Assembly (NCBI GenBank): GCA_028281765.1 | Contig: JANQJF010000111.1 | Coordinates: forward strand, 1 to 64,000 | Direction: 5' to 3' | Origin: Planctomycetota bacterium | GTDB lineage: Bacteria > Planctomycetota > UBA1135 > UBA2386 | Length of the DNA stretch: 64,000 nucleotides | Part shown: positions 8,196-15,989 of the stretch, one piece after another | Layout: each line of letters begins with the position of its first letter | How positions within the stretch are numbered: the first letter of the stretch is position 1 | The notes under the pieces: generated by a model | The model's database searches: none | The model's input: only the letters and a program-made list of their open reading frames with translations | Told to the model about the DNA's origin: nothing | Translations under genes and position numbers: made by a program

Positions 8196-10385
8196 ATGAC
8201 TCCGTCTGCCCCTCTCGCGACGCTCGCAACCGTCGCACTCCTGTCCGGGCTCGCTCATGCGCAACAGTCCGGGCTGTATTCGTTCAACAACACCGGGTGC
8301 CCCGGCACCAACGGAACCCCGTTCCTCCAAACTGCGGGCAACGTGCCGATGATCGGCGCGACGTTCCAGCTCGCGATCTCCAACCTGTCGACGAGCCAGG
8401 CCGACCCCGCGTTCATGTTCACGCGGATCCTCTCGTCGGCTCCGACCCCACTCGACGCGATCGGCATGACCGGCTGCGTTCTCGAGGTGTCGCCCGCGGT
8501 CATCTCGGTGCTCGCGAAGGACGCGTTCGGCAACGCGACCTGGTCGCTGACGATCCCGGATGATCCGAACGTCGTCGGCAACACGTTCTTCAACCAGGTG
8601 TTCGCGTTCGATCGCCCGACGAATCCCGCGAACTGGCCGAACGCATTCGGCGCGACGGTCTCGAATTCGGGATCCGGCGTAGTCGGCGGCGCGGTCGAGG
8701 ATCGTGAAATCGTCGAGTCGTTCGACACCCAGGACCAGTTCGACCTGGAAGTGTCATCGGCGCGCTGGGGCGCGGGTAACCTCGTCCCCGGCATGGTCGG
8801 TGGCTCCGGCATCCACGGCAAGTTCGACATCAACCTGCTGCCATTCGACCAGGACGACCAGGCGTTCATCTGGGATACCGACGTGCCGCTCGTCGTGCCC
8901 AGCTCGTCGACGCTCCTCGATCAGGGTGACCTGACGATCACCGACGGGCAGGCCGAGTTCTCCGAGTTCTCGCTGCTCGCCCCGCAGAACATCCGCTTCG
9001 TCGGATCGAAGGCGCCGGTCATTCGCGTGAGTGGCATCGCGTTCATCCAGGGCGACATCAACCTGGATGGCCAGGCCGGAGACGTCCCGTCGACTCCGAA
9101 CGGGGGGACGGGCGGATCCGGCGGCGCGGGCGGCGGCAGCGGCGGCGACGGCGCGACCGGTTTCCTGCCCGCGGTACCGCCGGGGGTCAACACCCCTGAC
9201 CCGAACATCCACATGGGTCGAGACGGGGAAGACCTGCGCGTCTCCGCGTCCTCCGGCTACGCCGGCGCCGTTGCGGGGACGGGCGGTTCGGGCCAGGCCT
9301 GGTTCCCGGCTTCCGGTCTTCACGAGGACGTGAACACCGCGGTCGCGAATTTCTACAGCAGTCAGCAGATGCCGGGCGCCGGCGGCGGCGGCTACCTGAC
9401 GGCGGGCGAAGACGGCTCGGTCCCGAACCTCCTGATCCCGGGCTCGCCCGATGTCGCGCCGGTGGTTCCCGGCGGCATCGCGACGCCGTTCCAGGATGCG
9501 CCCCCGGGCGTCGACGCACTCGAGCACTTCCAAGTCGGTGGCTCGGGCGGTGGCGGCGCCGGCACGGTGTGCACCCTCGTCCGGCCGACGATCCTCTCGC
9601 CGACGTGGATGCGTTGGATCCACGGCTTCGGTGGCGCGGGCGGCGGCGGCGCGCTCGGCATGCTCGTCGGCGCGGGCCTCGAGATCGCGAACGGCTCGAC
9701 GATCAGCGCCTCGGGCGGCACGCCGCACAGCAGCCTCGGCAACACGTTCTCGTCCCGCGGCACGAACTGCAGCGGCGGCGGCTCCGGCGGCACGCTGTTC
9801 TTCCAGGTGACCGGTGACTTCACCCAGAACGGCACGCTCCGCGTCGCCGGCGGCCAAGGCGGTGTGCACGAGTGCTTCGCTCCGGGCGGCGCCGACGGCG
9901 TGGCACTCGGCGGTGACGGCGCGCCGGGCTTCGTGCGCCTCGAGCAACCGAACGGACCGGTCGCCGGCGATCTCGGCAACGTCGAAGGTCCCGCGAGCCT
10001 CGGCGCGCAGAACGTCGGCATGCTGCAGAGCCGCGACACGCGCACGGTCGCCCGCTCCGGCTGGTATCCGATGCCGGCGCTGGGCACGCCCTCGATCCAG
10101 AGCTACGAGCTGCGCGTCCGCCTCGACGGCGTCCTGCAGATCTTCACCGACGATCCGCAAGGCCCGAACCCGGCCGATGATCCGGCGGGTCCGGTGCGCC
10201 TGCTGCTGCAAGGCGCGACGCTCGGCGCAGGCGGCGAACCGATCGCCACGCCGGGCGCCTGGGTCGACTCGACCGCCGCACTCGGCGCGACGAATCCCAA
10301 CGGGTTCCGATTCATCGTCTTCTTCGATCGCAGCGTCGTCGACATGCCGACCGTCGAAGAGTTCACCCTCCGCTACCAGGGCTGA
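8196..10385 (+). CDS. Secreted Gly-rich protein with an N-terminal Cys/Gly domain
   Basis: A 729-residue secreted protein. The ATG at 8196 is preferred over an upstream GTG because AAGGAAGAA lies at a good distance and the next 22 residues are a clean signal peptide (MTPSAPLATLATVALLSGLA, then HAQ). Residues about 28-160 form a domain beginning NNTGCPGTNGTP and including GMTGCVLEVSP; the same layout occurs at the C-terminus of the FG-GAP protein at 39177. The middle (about 310-600) is rich in glycine runs such as GGTGGSGGAGGGSGG and GGGGAGT, interrupted by hydrophobic segments, as in surface-exposed or self-assembling adhesin-like proteins. Four or more cysteines are scattered through it. The function is unknown; a cell-surface or matrix role is inferred. 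Confidence 0.85.
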   Translation: MTPSAPLATLATVALLSGLAHAQQSGLYSFNNTGCPGTNGTPFLQTAGNVPMIGATFQLAISNLSTSQADPAFMFTRILSSAPTPLDAIGMTGCVLEVSPAVISVLAKDAFGNATWSLTIPDDPNVVGNTFFNQVFAFDRPTNPANWPNAFGATVSNSGSGVVGGAVEDREIVESFDTQDQFDLEVSSARWGAGNLVPGMVGGSGIHGKFDINLLPFDQDDQAFIWDTDVPLVVPSSSTLLDQGDLTITDGQAEFSEFSLLAPQNIRFVGSKAPVIRVSGIAFIQGDINLDGQAGDVPSTPNGGTGGSGGAGGGSGGDGATGFLPAVPPGVNTPDPNIHMGRDGEDLRVSASSGYAGAVAGTGGSGQAWFPASGLHEDVNTAVANFYSSQQMPGAGGGGYLTAGEDGSVPNLLIPGSPDVAPVVPGGIATPFQDAPPGVDALEHFQVGGSGGGGAGTVCTLVRPTILSPTWMRWIHGFGGAGGGGALGMLVGAGLEIANGSTISASGGTPHSSLGNTFSSRGTNCSGGGSGGTLFFQVTGDFTQNGTLRVAGGQGGVHECFAPGGADGVALGGDGAPGFVRLEQPNGPVAGDLGNVEGPASLGAQNVGMLQSRDTRTVARSGWYPMPALGTPSIQSYELRVRLDGVLQIFTDDPQGPNPADDPAGPVRLLLQGATLGAGGEPIATPGAWVDSTAALGATNPNGFRFIVFFDRSVVDMPTVEEFTLRYQG

Positions 10386-10412
10386 TCGCTCGGGCCGAGA
10401 TCCCCTTGATGC

Positions 10413-10428
10413 GCCGGCGTCAGCCGGC
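10413..10428. terminator. Possible hairpin between convergent genes
   Basis: The sequence GCCGGCGTCAGCCGGC forms a 5-bp GC stem with a 6-base loop, 27 bases past the stop of the Gly-rich gene and inside the last codons of the opposing gene. There is no T-tract, so it is only a weak terminator candidate. Confidence 0.25.
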
Positions 10429-10920
10429 CATCGAGCTCGTGTCGATCTCGATCAGGAAGCGCACGGCTTCGAGCACGTCGCGCCCGCGCCCCTGCAGCAA
10501 CAGCGCGGTCTCGGTATGCGCAACCGCGCAGTCGAATCGACGCGCCCCGAGGATCTCGGCGACGTGAGCCGCGTCGATCGACAAGGGCTCGAACGACGTG
10601 AAGACCATCGACTCGTCGCCTTCCTCGATCGCCTCGGGCCACAAGAACTGCGCCTCCTCCTCGGGCAGCCGCGGCTCGTCCGCCGCGAGTTCGACGAGTC
10701 GGATCCGAAACTCGTCACCATCGGGATGGACACACGCGAGGCCGACCCGATGGGCCAACGCCTCGAACACCTGCACGAACTGACGCTGACTCATCTGCAC
10801 CTGTCCGATCGGATCGACGAGGCGGTCGCCCGCATCCGGGACGTCGGTTTCGATCGACACTCCGCCCAAGAGCTGGGCCAGCTGCATGAAATCACGCAGC
10901 GGTAGGCAGTTCTGATTCAT
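10420..10920 (-). CDS. Hypothetical cytoplasmic protein
   Basis: A 166-residue protein starting at the ATG at 10920, which has an AGGGAG ribosome binding site about 9 bases upstream on the minus strand; the longer open frame upstream runs through a repeat element and is unlikely to be translated. The protein has no signal peptide or membrane segment. The N-terminal part (MNQNCLPLRDFMQLAQLLGG) is helical, and the C-terminal part ends with ALLLQGRGRDVLEAVRFLIE, which looks like a strand-helix pair. I do not recognise the family. The gene is flanked by a G-rich stretch and an inverted-repeat element at its 5' side. Confidence 0.7.
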   Translation of the reverse strand: MNQNCLPLRDFMQLAQLLGGVSIETDVPDAGDRLVDPIGQVQMSQRQFVQVFEALAHRVGLACVHPDGDEFRIRLVELAADEPRLPEEEAQFLWPEAIEEGDESMVFTSFEPLSIDAAHVAEILGARRFDCAVAHTETALLLQGRGRDVLEAVRFLIEIDTSSMAG

Positions 10921-10967
10921 CGCGAGGCTCCCTGTCGTGGTTGGGGGGATAACTACCTGCGCTGTTT

Positions 10968-10996
10968 GGGGGTGGGGCGGTTGGGGATTTTTGGGG
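10968..10996 (+). other. Putative G-quadruplex motif
   Basis: Four G-runs of 4-5 bases (10968-10972, 10974-10977, 10983-10986, 10993-10996) are separated by loops of 1, 5 and 6 bases, which meets the usual G4 pattern. A further run of six G lies at 10943-10948. The motif is on the plus strand upstream of the minus-strand gene at 10920, so the G-rich strand is the template for that gene's leader. Confidence 0.55.
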
Positions 10997-11029
10997 ATTT
11001 TGGTCAAGGGTGAGAGGGAGTGGGCAAGG

Positions 11030-11209
11030 GCTGGTCGTTTTCGGGCCCGGACCCGGACCCGTTCACGTTCCGCGGGTCGGGACTCGGGACACGGCGCAGA
11101 TTCAGATTCGCGCGATTCACCCGTGGAACGTGAATCCGCGAAGCGGATCGACGCTTCTTCCGACGTGACGGCGGCAACGCGCCCGGGTCCGGGCCCGAAA
11201 ACGACCAGC
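11030..11209. repeat. Inverted-repeat element, family 1, copy B
   Basis: The ends (11030-11056 and 11183-11209) are a perfect 27-base inverted repeat beginning GCTGGTCGTTTTCGGGCCCG. A second, inner pair, TTCACGTTCCGCGGGT at 11062-11077 and 11119-11134, matches at 15 of 16 positions. The left ~100 bases match copy A (7883-8044, minus strand), including ACACGGCGCAGAT and TCGCGCGATT. The heptamer that is repeated in copy A occurs fewer times here. Structure and dispersal suggest a small mobile or REP-like element. Confidence 0.8.
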
Positions 11210-11221
11210 ACCCTCATCCCC

Positions 11222-12049
11222 CTACTCCTCCACCCTCCGCATCCGATACAGATGCACCGTCTCGTGCACCCGCTTCACCTGCTCGGAATCCCGCCACCAC
11301 GAGTCCTCTACCGACACCAACCGCCCCCGCAGCGGCTTGCTCTTCTCCGACGCCAACCAAAGCGCCAGCTCCGCTGCATCCGTCGGCGGCCGGTTCACGT
11401 CGCGGTTCGGGTGACGCTCGCCGGTCCGCGCCTCCTCGGCCTCGATCTCCGCAAGCGTGTCGGGACTCCAAACCAGCCCCGGATCCAGACAGTGAATCCG
11501 GATGTCCGTCTCCCACAGCTCCGCGGTCATCTGGTCGGTGAAGCGACAGATCGCCGCCTTGGCGCACGCGTACGCGTTGAGGTGAGGACCGAGAAGCGGG
11601 TAGTACGCCCCGCCGCCCGAGCATGCGATGAACTCGCCGCGCCCCTTCTCGCGGTAGTGCGGCAGCAGCGCGCGGAGGCAGTAGAACGTCGCGGTCGCGT
11701 TCTGCCGCATGACGCGATCCCACGCGTCCGGCTGCATCGCGTCGATGGGTTCGTGCACGCATCCGCCACCGGCGATCGCCGCGAAGCAGTCGATCCCACC
11801 GAACTCGTCGAGCGTGCGGTTCACGAGCGCTTCGACTTCGGACCAAACGGTCACGTCGGTCGGGATCGCCCGCACCACGCCGCCGGAAGCCTCGATCGCG
11901 TCCGCGGTCTCGCGAAGCCGATCGACGTTGCGTGCCGCGATCACGACGTTCGCGCCATGGGCCGCAAACGCCTCGGCGATCGCGCGCCCGACGTTCCAGC
12001 CGCCGCCGGTCACGACGACGGTGCGCCCCGCGAACTCGCCGTCGCTCAC
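11222..12049 (-). CDS. Short-chain dehydrogenase/reductase
   Basis: A 275-residue classical SDR. The start is the GTG at 12049, which overlaps the stop of the upstream reductase gene by four bases (GTGA), so the two are translationally coupled. The Rossmann nucleotide-binding motif TGGGWNVGRAIAEAFAAHGA lies near residues 14-33, the AIAGGG motif near 95, a catalytic Ser in FIACSGGGAYY, and the YxxxK active site in NAYACAKAAICRF. These are the key features of NAD(P)-dependent oxidoreductases of this family. The substrate is unknown. Pairing with a FprA-like reductase suggests both belong to one redox pathway, but this is inferred only from position. Confidence 0.88.
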   Translation of the reverse strand: MSDGEFAGRTVVVTGGGWNVGRAIAEAFAAHGANVVIAARNVDRLRETADAIEASGGVVRAIPTDVTVWSEVEALVNRTLDEFGGIDCFAAIAGGGCVHEPIDAMQPDAWDRVMRQNATATFYCLRALLPHYREKGRGEFIACSGGGAYYPLLGPHLNAYACAKAAICRFTDQMTAELWETDIRIHCLDPGLVWSPDTLAEIEAEEARTGERHPNRDVNRPPTDAAELALWLASEKSKPLRGRLVSVEDSWWRDSEQVKRVHETVHLYRMRRVEE

Positions 12050-13467
12050 GACACCGTCGATCGAAGATCGCGGACGACCTTCATCATCTCGTCGATCGAC
12101 GTCAGCTTGGCGCGGACCTTGCCGGCCTTCTGCCCCTGATCGCGTTCGAACGCGTCGAGCCGCTGCCAGTCTTCGAGCGTCACGAACTCGACGCCGCGCT
12201 CGGCGAGGAGAGACGGCATCGCGTCCGCGTCGTCCGCAGCCAGTGCCGCCGCGGTCTTGCCGGCGATGTCTTCGAGCATGCGCGCCACGGTCTCCTTGGC
12301 ATCCGGACTGTTCGTCCCGATCAGTCCCGTGGGACCGCGCTTCGCCCAGCCGACGACGTACTGCCCGTCCACGCGATTGCCGTCGCGCGCGTCGAGCACG
12401 CGACCTTCGTCGTTGGGAATCACACCCCAACCGTCGTCGAACGGGACGCCTTCGATCGGCACGCCGCGGTAGCCGACGGCCTTGAACACGAGCTGGACGT
12501 CGAGGTCTTCGAACTCGCCAGTTCCTTTGGGACGCGGCGTGCCGCGCGAATCCGCGTGCAGCTCGCCGCGTTCGACCTTGACCGACGACACGGCACTGCC
12601 GTCGCCACCGAACTCCGTCGGCGAGACGAGGAAGCGACAGACCACGCGGCGGGCGTTCGAACCGGCACCTTCCCCGGCCTGCTCTTGGAGGAACTCGACG
12701 TTGCGTTTCGCGGAGCGCGGCTGATCTTCGAGCCAGGTCGCGCTGAGCTCGTCGAGCTGCGCTTCGTCCGTGGAGACGACGACGTCGACGCCATCGAGGT
12801 CCGCGAGCTCCTGGATCTCCTTGGGCGAAAACGCCGCCTGCGCCGGACCACGGCGACCGAGCAACATGACCTCCTCGACCGAACTCGCGCGGAGCTGCGA
12901 GAGGGCGTAGTCCGCGATGTCGGTCTCCGCGAGCTCGTCCGGCTTGCGCACGAGGATCCGCGCGACGTCGATCGCGACGTTGCCGTTGCCGACGACCGCG
13001 ACGCGCTGCGCGGTCGCGAGCTTGAACTCGAGATCGCGGTAGTCGGGGTGCCCGTTGTACCAGCCGACGAACTCCGTCGCGGAATGCACCCCTTCGAGAT
13101 CCTCGCCATCGACCCCCATCTTGCGATCGCTCTCGTTGCCCACCGCGTAGACGATCTGGTCGTAGTGCGCCTGCAGATCGGTGACGGCGATATCGCGACC
13201 GAGCTTCACGTTGCCGAAGAAACGGAATCCTTCGTTCGCACTGATCTTCTCGTAGACCTTGACGACGCTCTTGATCTTCTGGTGGTCGGGTGCGACTCCG
13301 CCGCGCACCAATCCGTACGGCGTCGGTAGGCGATCGAACATGTCGACACGCACGTTCGACCCGTCGGCCTTGAACAGCGCCTCGGCTGCGTAGAACGCCG
13401 AGGGCCCGGAGCCGACGATCGCGACGCGCAGGGGTCGCTGCGCGTCACCGAGGGCAGGTTCTGCCAT
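12046..13467 (-). CDS. FprA-like ferredoxin/adrenodoxin-NADP reductase
   Basis: About 473 residues from the ATG at 13467, which has a purine-rich GAAAGA upstream; an in-frame GTG at 13503 is an alternative. The FAD-binding motif VAIVGSGPSAFYAAEAL is near the N-terminus, followed by the family phrase DRLPTPYGLVRGGVAPDHQK. The NADP-binding site is VAVVGNGNVAIDVARIL, and the FAD-contact near the C-terminus is YVVGWAKRGPTGLIGTN. This is the pattern of the adrenodoxin-reductase/FprA family, which passes electrons between NADPH and ferredoxin. A ferredoxin is not visible nearby. The extra C-terminal 70 residues (LAERGVEFVTLEDWQRLDAF) match the usual tail of bacterial members. Confidence 0.9.
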   Translation of the reverse strand: MAEPALGDAQRPLRVAIVGSGPSAFYAAEALFKADGSNVRVDMFDRLPTPYGLVRGGVAPDHQKIKSVVKVYEKISANEGFRFFGNVKLGRDIAVTDLQAHYDQIVYAVGNESDRKMGVDGEDLEGVHSATEFVGWYNGHPDYRDLEFKLATAQRVAVVGNGNVAIDVARILVRKPDELAETDIADYALSQLRASSVEEVMLLGRRGPAQAAFSPKEIQELADLDGVDVVVSTDEAQLDELSATWLEDQPRSAKRNVEFLQEQAGEGAGSNARRVVCRFLVSPTEFGGDGSAVSSVKVERGELHADSRGTPRPKGTGEFEDLDVQLVFKAVGYRGVPIEGVPFDDGWGVIPNDEGRVLDARDGNRVDGQYVVGWAKRGPTGLIGTNSPDAKETVARMLEDIAGKTAAALAADDADAMPSLLAERGVEFVTLEDWQRLDAFERDQGQKAGKVRAKLTSIDEMMKVVRDLRSTVS

Positions 13468-13674
13468 GAAGGGTCTTTCTCGCGATGCGGGGTGGAACGT
13501 CACCGCGAATCATATCCAAACGCGAGAAAACCTCACGCCTCGGACCGCGCCATGCGACCGAGAGAATGCGGCGAAGGCGACGCGCGACACGCGGATCGCG
13601 AACCCGCGAGCGGCTTGCCGAATCCGCGCGACCCATGATCATCGAGGGCAACGGTCCCCGACCGCGCAGTTCCT

Positions 13675-14265
13675 ATGGGCCAACCCCTCCACGAACGCTT
13701 TCCCCTCCTCCCCGGCAGCCACCCGACCCGCGAACACGGCATGTGCGCGATGGAAATGGTGGCCTGGCTCGCTGGCGAACAGCACAGCGACGAGCCCGAA
13801 TGCGTGTGCCCGACGCTCGCCTCGATCGTCCGCACGTTCAACGACGTCGTCCCGGACGTCGAGACGCGCAATCGCTACGTGCGCACGCTGGTGCCCCGTC
13901 TGATCCACACGGAGTCGACCTCGGAGTTGCGCGAGCGCCGCGCCTATCTCGCGCTCGACTGCGCCGTGCGATTCTTCGCGTCCTCGGCACTGGCCGCCAA
14001 CGGGCAGCTCGAGGCCGCAGAGACGGTGCGGCAGCTCGACGAGATCCGTGACGCCGAGACGGCGGCGCGGGCCGCCGAGGCGCTCGAACCGTTCGGCCGC
14101 GCCGTGCACGCCGCCCGCTGGACCGCCCGGCGCGCCGCGAGCGGCGTTCCCCACCGCCTTTGGATCAGTGGCGTCGTCCACGCCGCGAAGGAAACCCGCA
14201 CCTGGCAAGGTCTGCGCCGACTCATCGAATCGATGATCGAGCTGCAGGTGCGCGTCGCGCGCTGA
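13675..14265 (+). CDS. Conserved hypothetical protein with a Cys-rich N-terminal motif
   Basis: A 196-residue cytoplasmic protein. Its N-terminus carries the phrase HGMCAMEMVAWLAGEQHSDE followed by CVCPTLASIVRTFND, a pattern I recall from uncharacterised proteins of several high-GC bacteria that start with a CxMExVAxLAGE..SD.P.CVCP block. The three cysteines could bind a metal or form a small redox site. The rest is helical with ERRAYLALDCAVRFF and a C-terminal amphipathic helix. It starts 207 bases from the divergent reductase gene and precedes a methyltransferase by 37 bases. No function can be assigned. Confidence 0.75.
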   Translation: MGQPLHERFPLLPGSHPTREHGMCAMEMVAWLAGEQHSDEPECVCPTLASIVRTFNDVVPDVETRNRYVRTLVPRLIHTESTSELRERRAYLALDCAVRFFASSALAANGQLEAAETVRQLDEIRDAETAARAAEALEPFGRAVHAARWTARRAASGVPHRLWISGVVHAAKETRTWQGLRRLIESMIELQVRVAR

Positions 14266-14280
14266 TTGCATCGAAACGCC

Positions 14281-14303
14281 CGGATCCCCACACTCGGGAT
14301 CCG
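14281..14303 (+). promoter_or_regulatory. Hairpin ending on the methyltransferase start codon
   Basis: CGGATCCC (14281-14288) and GGGATCCG (14296-14303) are a perfect 8-bp inverted repeat with a 7-base loop. The last base of the stem is the G of the GTG start codon of the next gene, so folding would hinder initiation. It also follows the upstream stop by 15 bases and could serve as an attenuator or a weak terminator. Confidence 0.45.
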
Positions 14304-15910
14304 TGGCGCACGCAATCGAGGTACGCAGGCAGTACGAACGCTGGCCGTACCCGCGCGTGTCGATGTTCGGAGGCGTCCGCCGCCACGACACGTGGCAGCT
14401 GAACGCGGACTACTGGTGGGATCGCTGCGGCCAGGGTCGCGCGCCAAAGACGCCGAACATCTGGATCGCCGGCTGCGGCACCATGCAGCCCTACGTCTTT
14501 CGGCTCGCCAACCCGCACGCCGACATCCTCGCTACCGATCTCTCGTCCCACAGCCTGCGGATCGCCGAACGCCGCTGTGACTGGCACGGCGCGTACGGGA
14601 TCGCCTTCGGCCAGGTCGACCTGACCGACGAGTCGCAGATGCCCGAAGGACCGTTCGACGCCATCGAGTGCTACGGCGTCCTCATGAACCTCGAGGATCC
14701 ACTTTCGGCGCTGCGCGCGATCGCCTCGCGCCTGAGCGAACGAGGCGTGCTGCGGGTCATGGTCTACCCGCACTACAGCCGGCGCCGGATCTTCCAGATC
14801 CAGCGCATCGCGCAGCTGCTCGGGCTGCGATTCGACGAGCCCACCCACCCACGAGTGCTGCGCACGGTCATCGAGGGGCTGCCGATCCCCCACCCGCTCC
14901 GCTACGCGTTCGACAACTACAGCGACGCGCGCAACGACGAAGGGCTCGTCGACGGGTTCCTGCACGCCGGCGATCGCGGCTTCCGCGGGCTCGAATTCGG
15001 CGCTCTGTGCGAGGGCGCAGGGCTCCGTCCGGCGTTCTGGTTCCACCGCCCCTGGGCTGACCCGACGGCGATGGCGGCGAAGCTCGGGCTCGACCGGACG
15101 AGCCAATTCTTCGTTCTCCACTACCTCGATCTGTGGCAGGAGCTGCGCGGTAACTACGTCGTGTGCCTCGTCCGCGCGGACGCGGAGCCCGTCGCGAGCA
15201 GCACGCTGCGCCCCCACCCGATGCTCGAGCTCGGATCGAGCGCCGGACCGACGGACTGGCTCAACCGCGTCAGCCACCGCGTCGTCGGCGTCCATCTGCC
15301 GAGCCGCACCGGCGACGCGACGCAAAGAGTGTCCGCGCCCGACGTTCGCCGACTTCCGCGCTGCGTCGCAGCACCCCAGAGCGAGGCCGAGGCGACCACG
15401 CGCCTGCGCGCGACCGGCGCACTCCTCGGTGGGGAGTACCGAAGCCCGACGCTGCCCCCCTACGGCGGCGAGATCTCGCACCGCGCGGAGCCGCGGCTGG
15501 AACTCGGTCCGCTCGCGGCCAACCCGTTCTACGCGCACCTCTTCGAGGCTTGGGCCACCGGGCCGGAGAACTCGCACGGCGCACTGGTCGACCTCCTCGA
15601 CCAGGTCGAACGCTGGGGCAGCCACGCCGATCCGCTCGAAGACGGCACTCGTCCATTCGGACTGACGGCGTTCGCGACCTTCCTGCGCCGGCGGGACGAG
15701 CTGGAGCGGTATTTTTCGTCCGAGGTAGCGACCGTCGACTCCTGGTCCGACTGGCCGCTCGCGGCGCGCGAGCGCGATCGCGCCCGTGAATTCGCACGCG
15801 CCGTCGATCCGAACCACGCAGAGCGTCTCTCCGCTGGCGAACTCGCGGAGCTCTGGTCGTTGCTGTTCGCATATGACCGGCTCCTGCTCGGCCACGATCA
15901 ATTCGACTAG
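14303..15910 (+). CDS. Class I SAM-dependent methyltransferase with C-terminal extension
   Basis: A 535-residue protein with a GTG start. It opens with RRQYERWPYPRV, a phrase seen at the start of one class I methyltransferase family. The SAM-binding motif I is WIAGCGTMQPYVF near residue 54, followed by the acidic residue in ILATDLSSHSLRIAE and motif IV FDAIECYGVLMNL. The catalytic fold ends near residue 190. The remaining 340 residues are longer than the family norm and include helical repeats with a short PNHAERLSAGELAELW motif near the C-terminus; they may be a second domain binding a partner or substrate. No ribosome binding site is visible; the hairpin at the start codon is noted separately. 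The methylated substrate is unknown. Confidence 0.82.
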   Translation: MAHAIEVRRQYERWPYPRVSMFGGVRRHDTWQLNADYWWDRCGQGRAPKTPNIWIAGCGTMQPYVFRLANPHADILATDLSSHSLRIAERRCDWHGAYGIAFGQVDLTDESQMPEGPFDAIECYGVLMNLEDPLSALRAIASRLSERGVLRVMVYPHYSRRRIFQIQRIAQLLGLRFDEPTHPRVLRTVIEGLPIPHPLRYAFDNYSDARNDEGLVDGFLHAGDRGFRGLEFGALCEGAGLRPAFWFHRPWADPTAMAAKLGLDRTSQFFVLHYLDLWQELRGNYVVCLVRADAEPVASSTLRPHPMLELGSSAGPTDWLNRVSHRVVGVHLPSRTGDATQRVSAPDVRRLPRCVAAPQSEAEATTRLRATGALLGGEYRSPTLPPYGGEISHRAEPRLELGPLAANPFYAHLFEAWATGPENSHGALVDLLDQVERWGSHADPLEDGTRPFGLTAFATFLRRRDELERYFSSEVATVDSWSDWPLAARERDRAREFARAVDPNHAERLSAGELAELWSLLFAYDRLLLGHDQFD

Positions 15911-15989
15911 CAGAACCGCGTCGGATCTTCACCAAGCAGAGGCGCGGCCGACGCTAGGATAGCGCGCGTTCGCTGTTGAGGAGTGTCAC

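Larger units (their letters stand above)
10921..11221. other. 301-base intergenic region with G-runs and a repeat element
   Basis: This gap between two minus-strand genes contains no gene that I can support. It holds a G-rich stretch at 10943-10996 and the family 1 inverted-repeat element at 11030-11209, both listed separately. Confidence 0.7.

Noticed and set aside
8754..10211. Long minus-strand open frame opposite the Gly-rich gene (and similar ones at 42479-44059, 45919-47691, 57809-59137)
   Set aside because: These are frame shadows of strong genes. They have Arg/Ala-rich products with no family signature, no ribosome binding site and implausible composition, which is common in GC-rich DNA.
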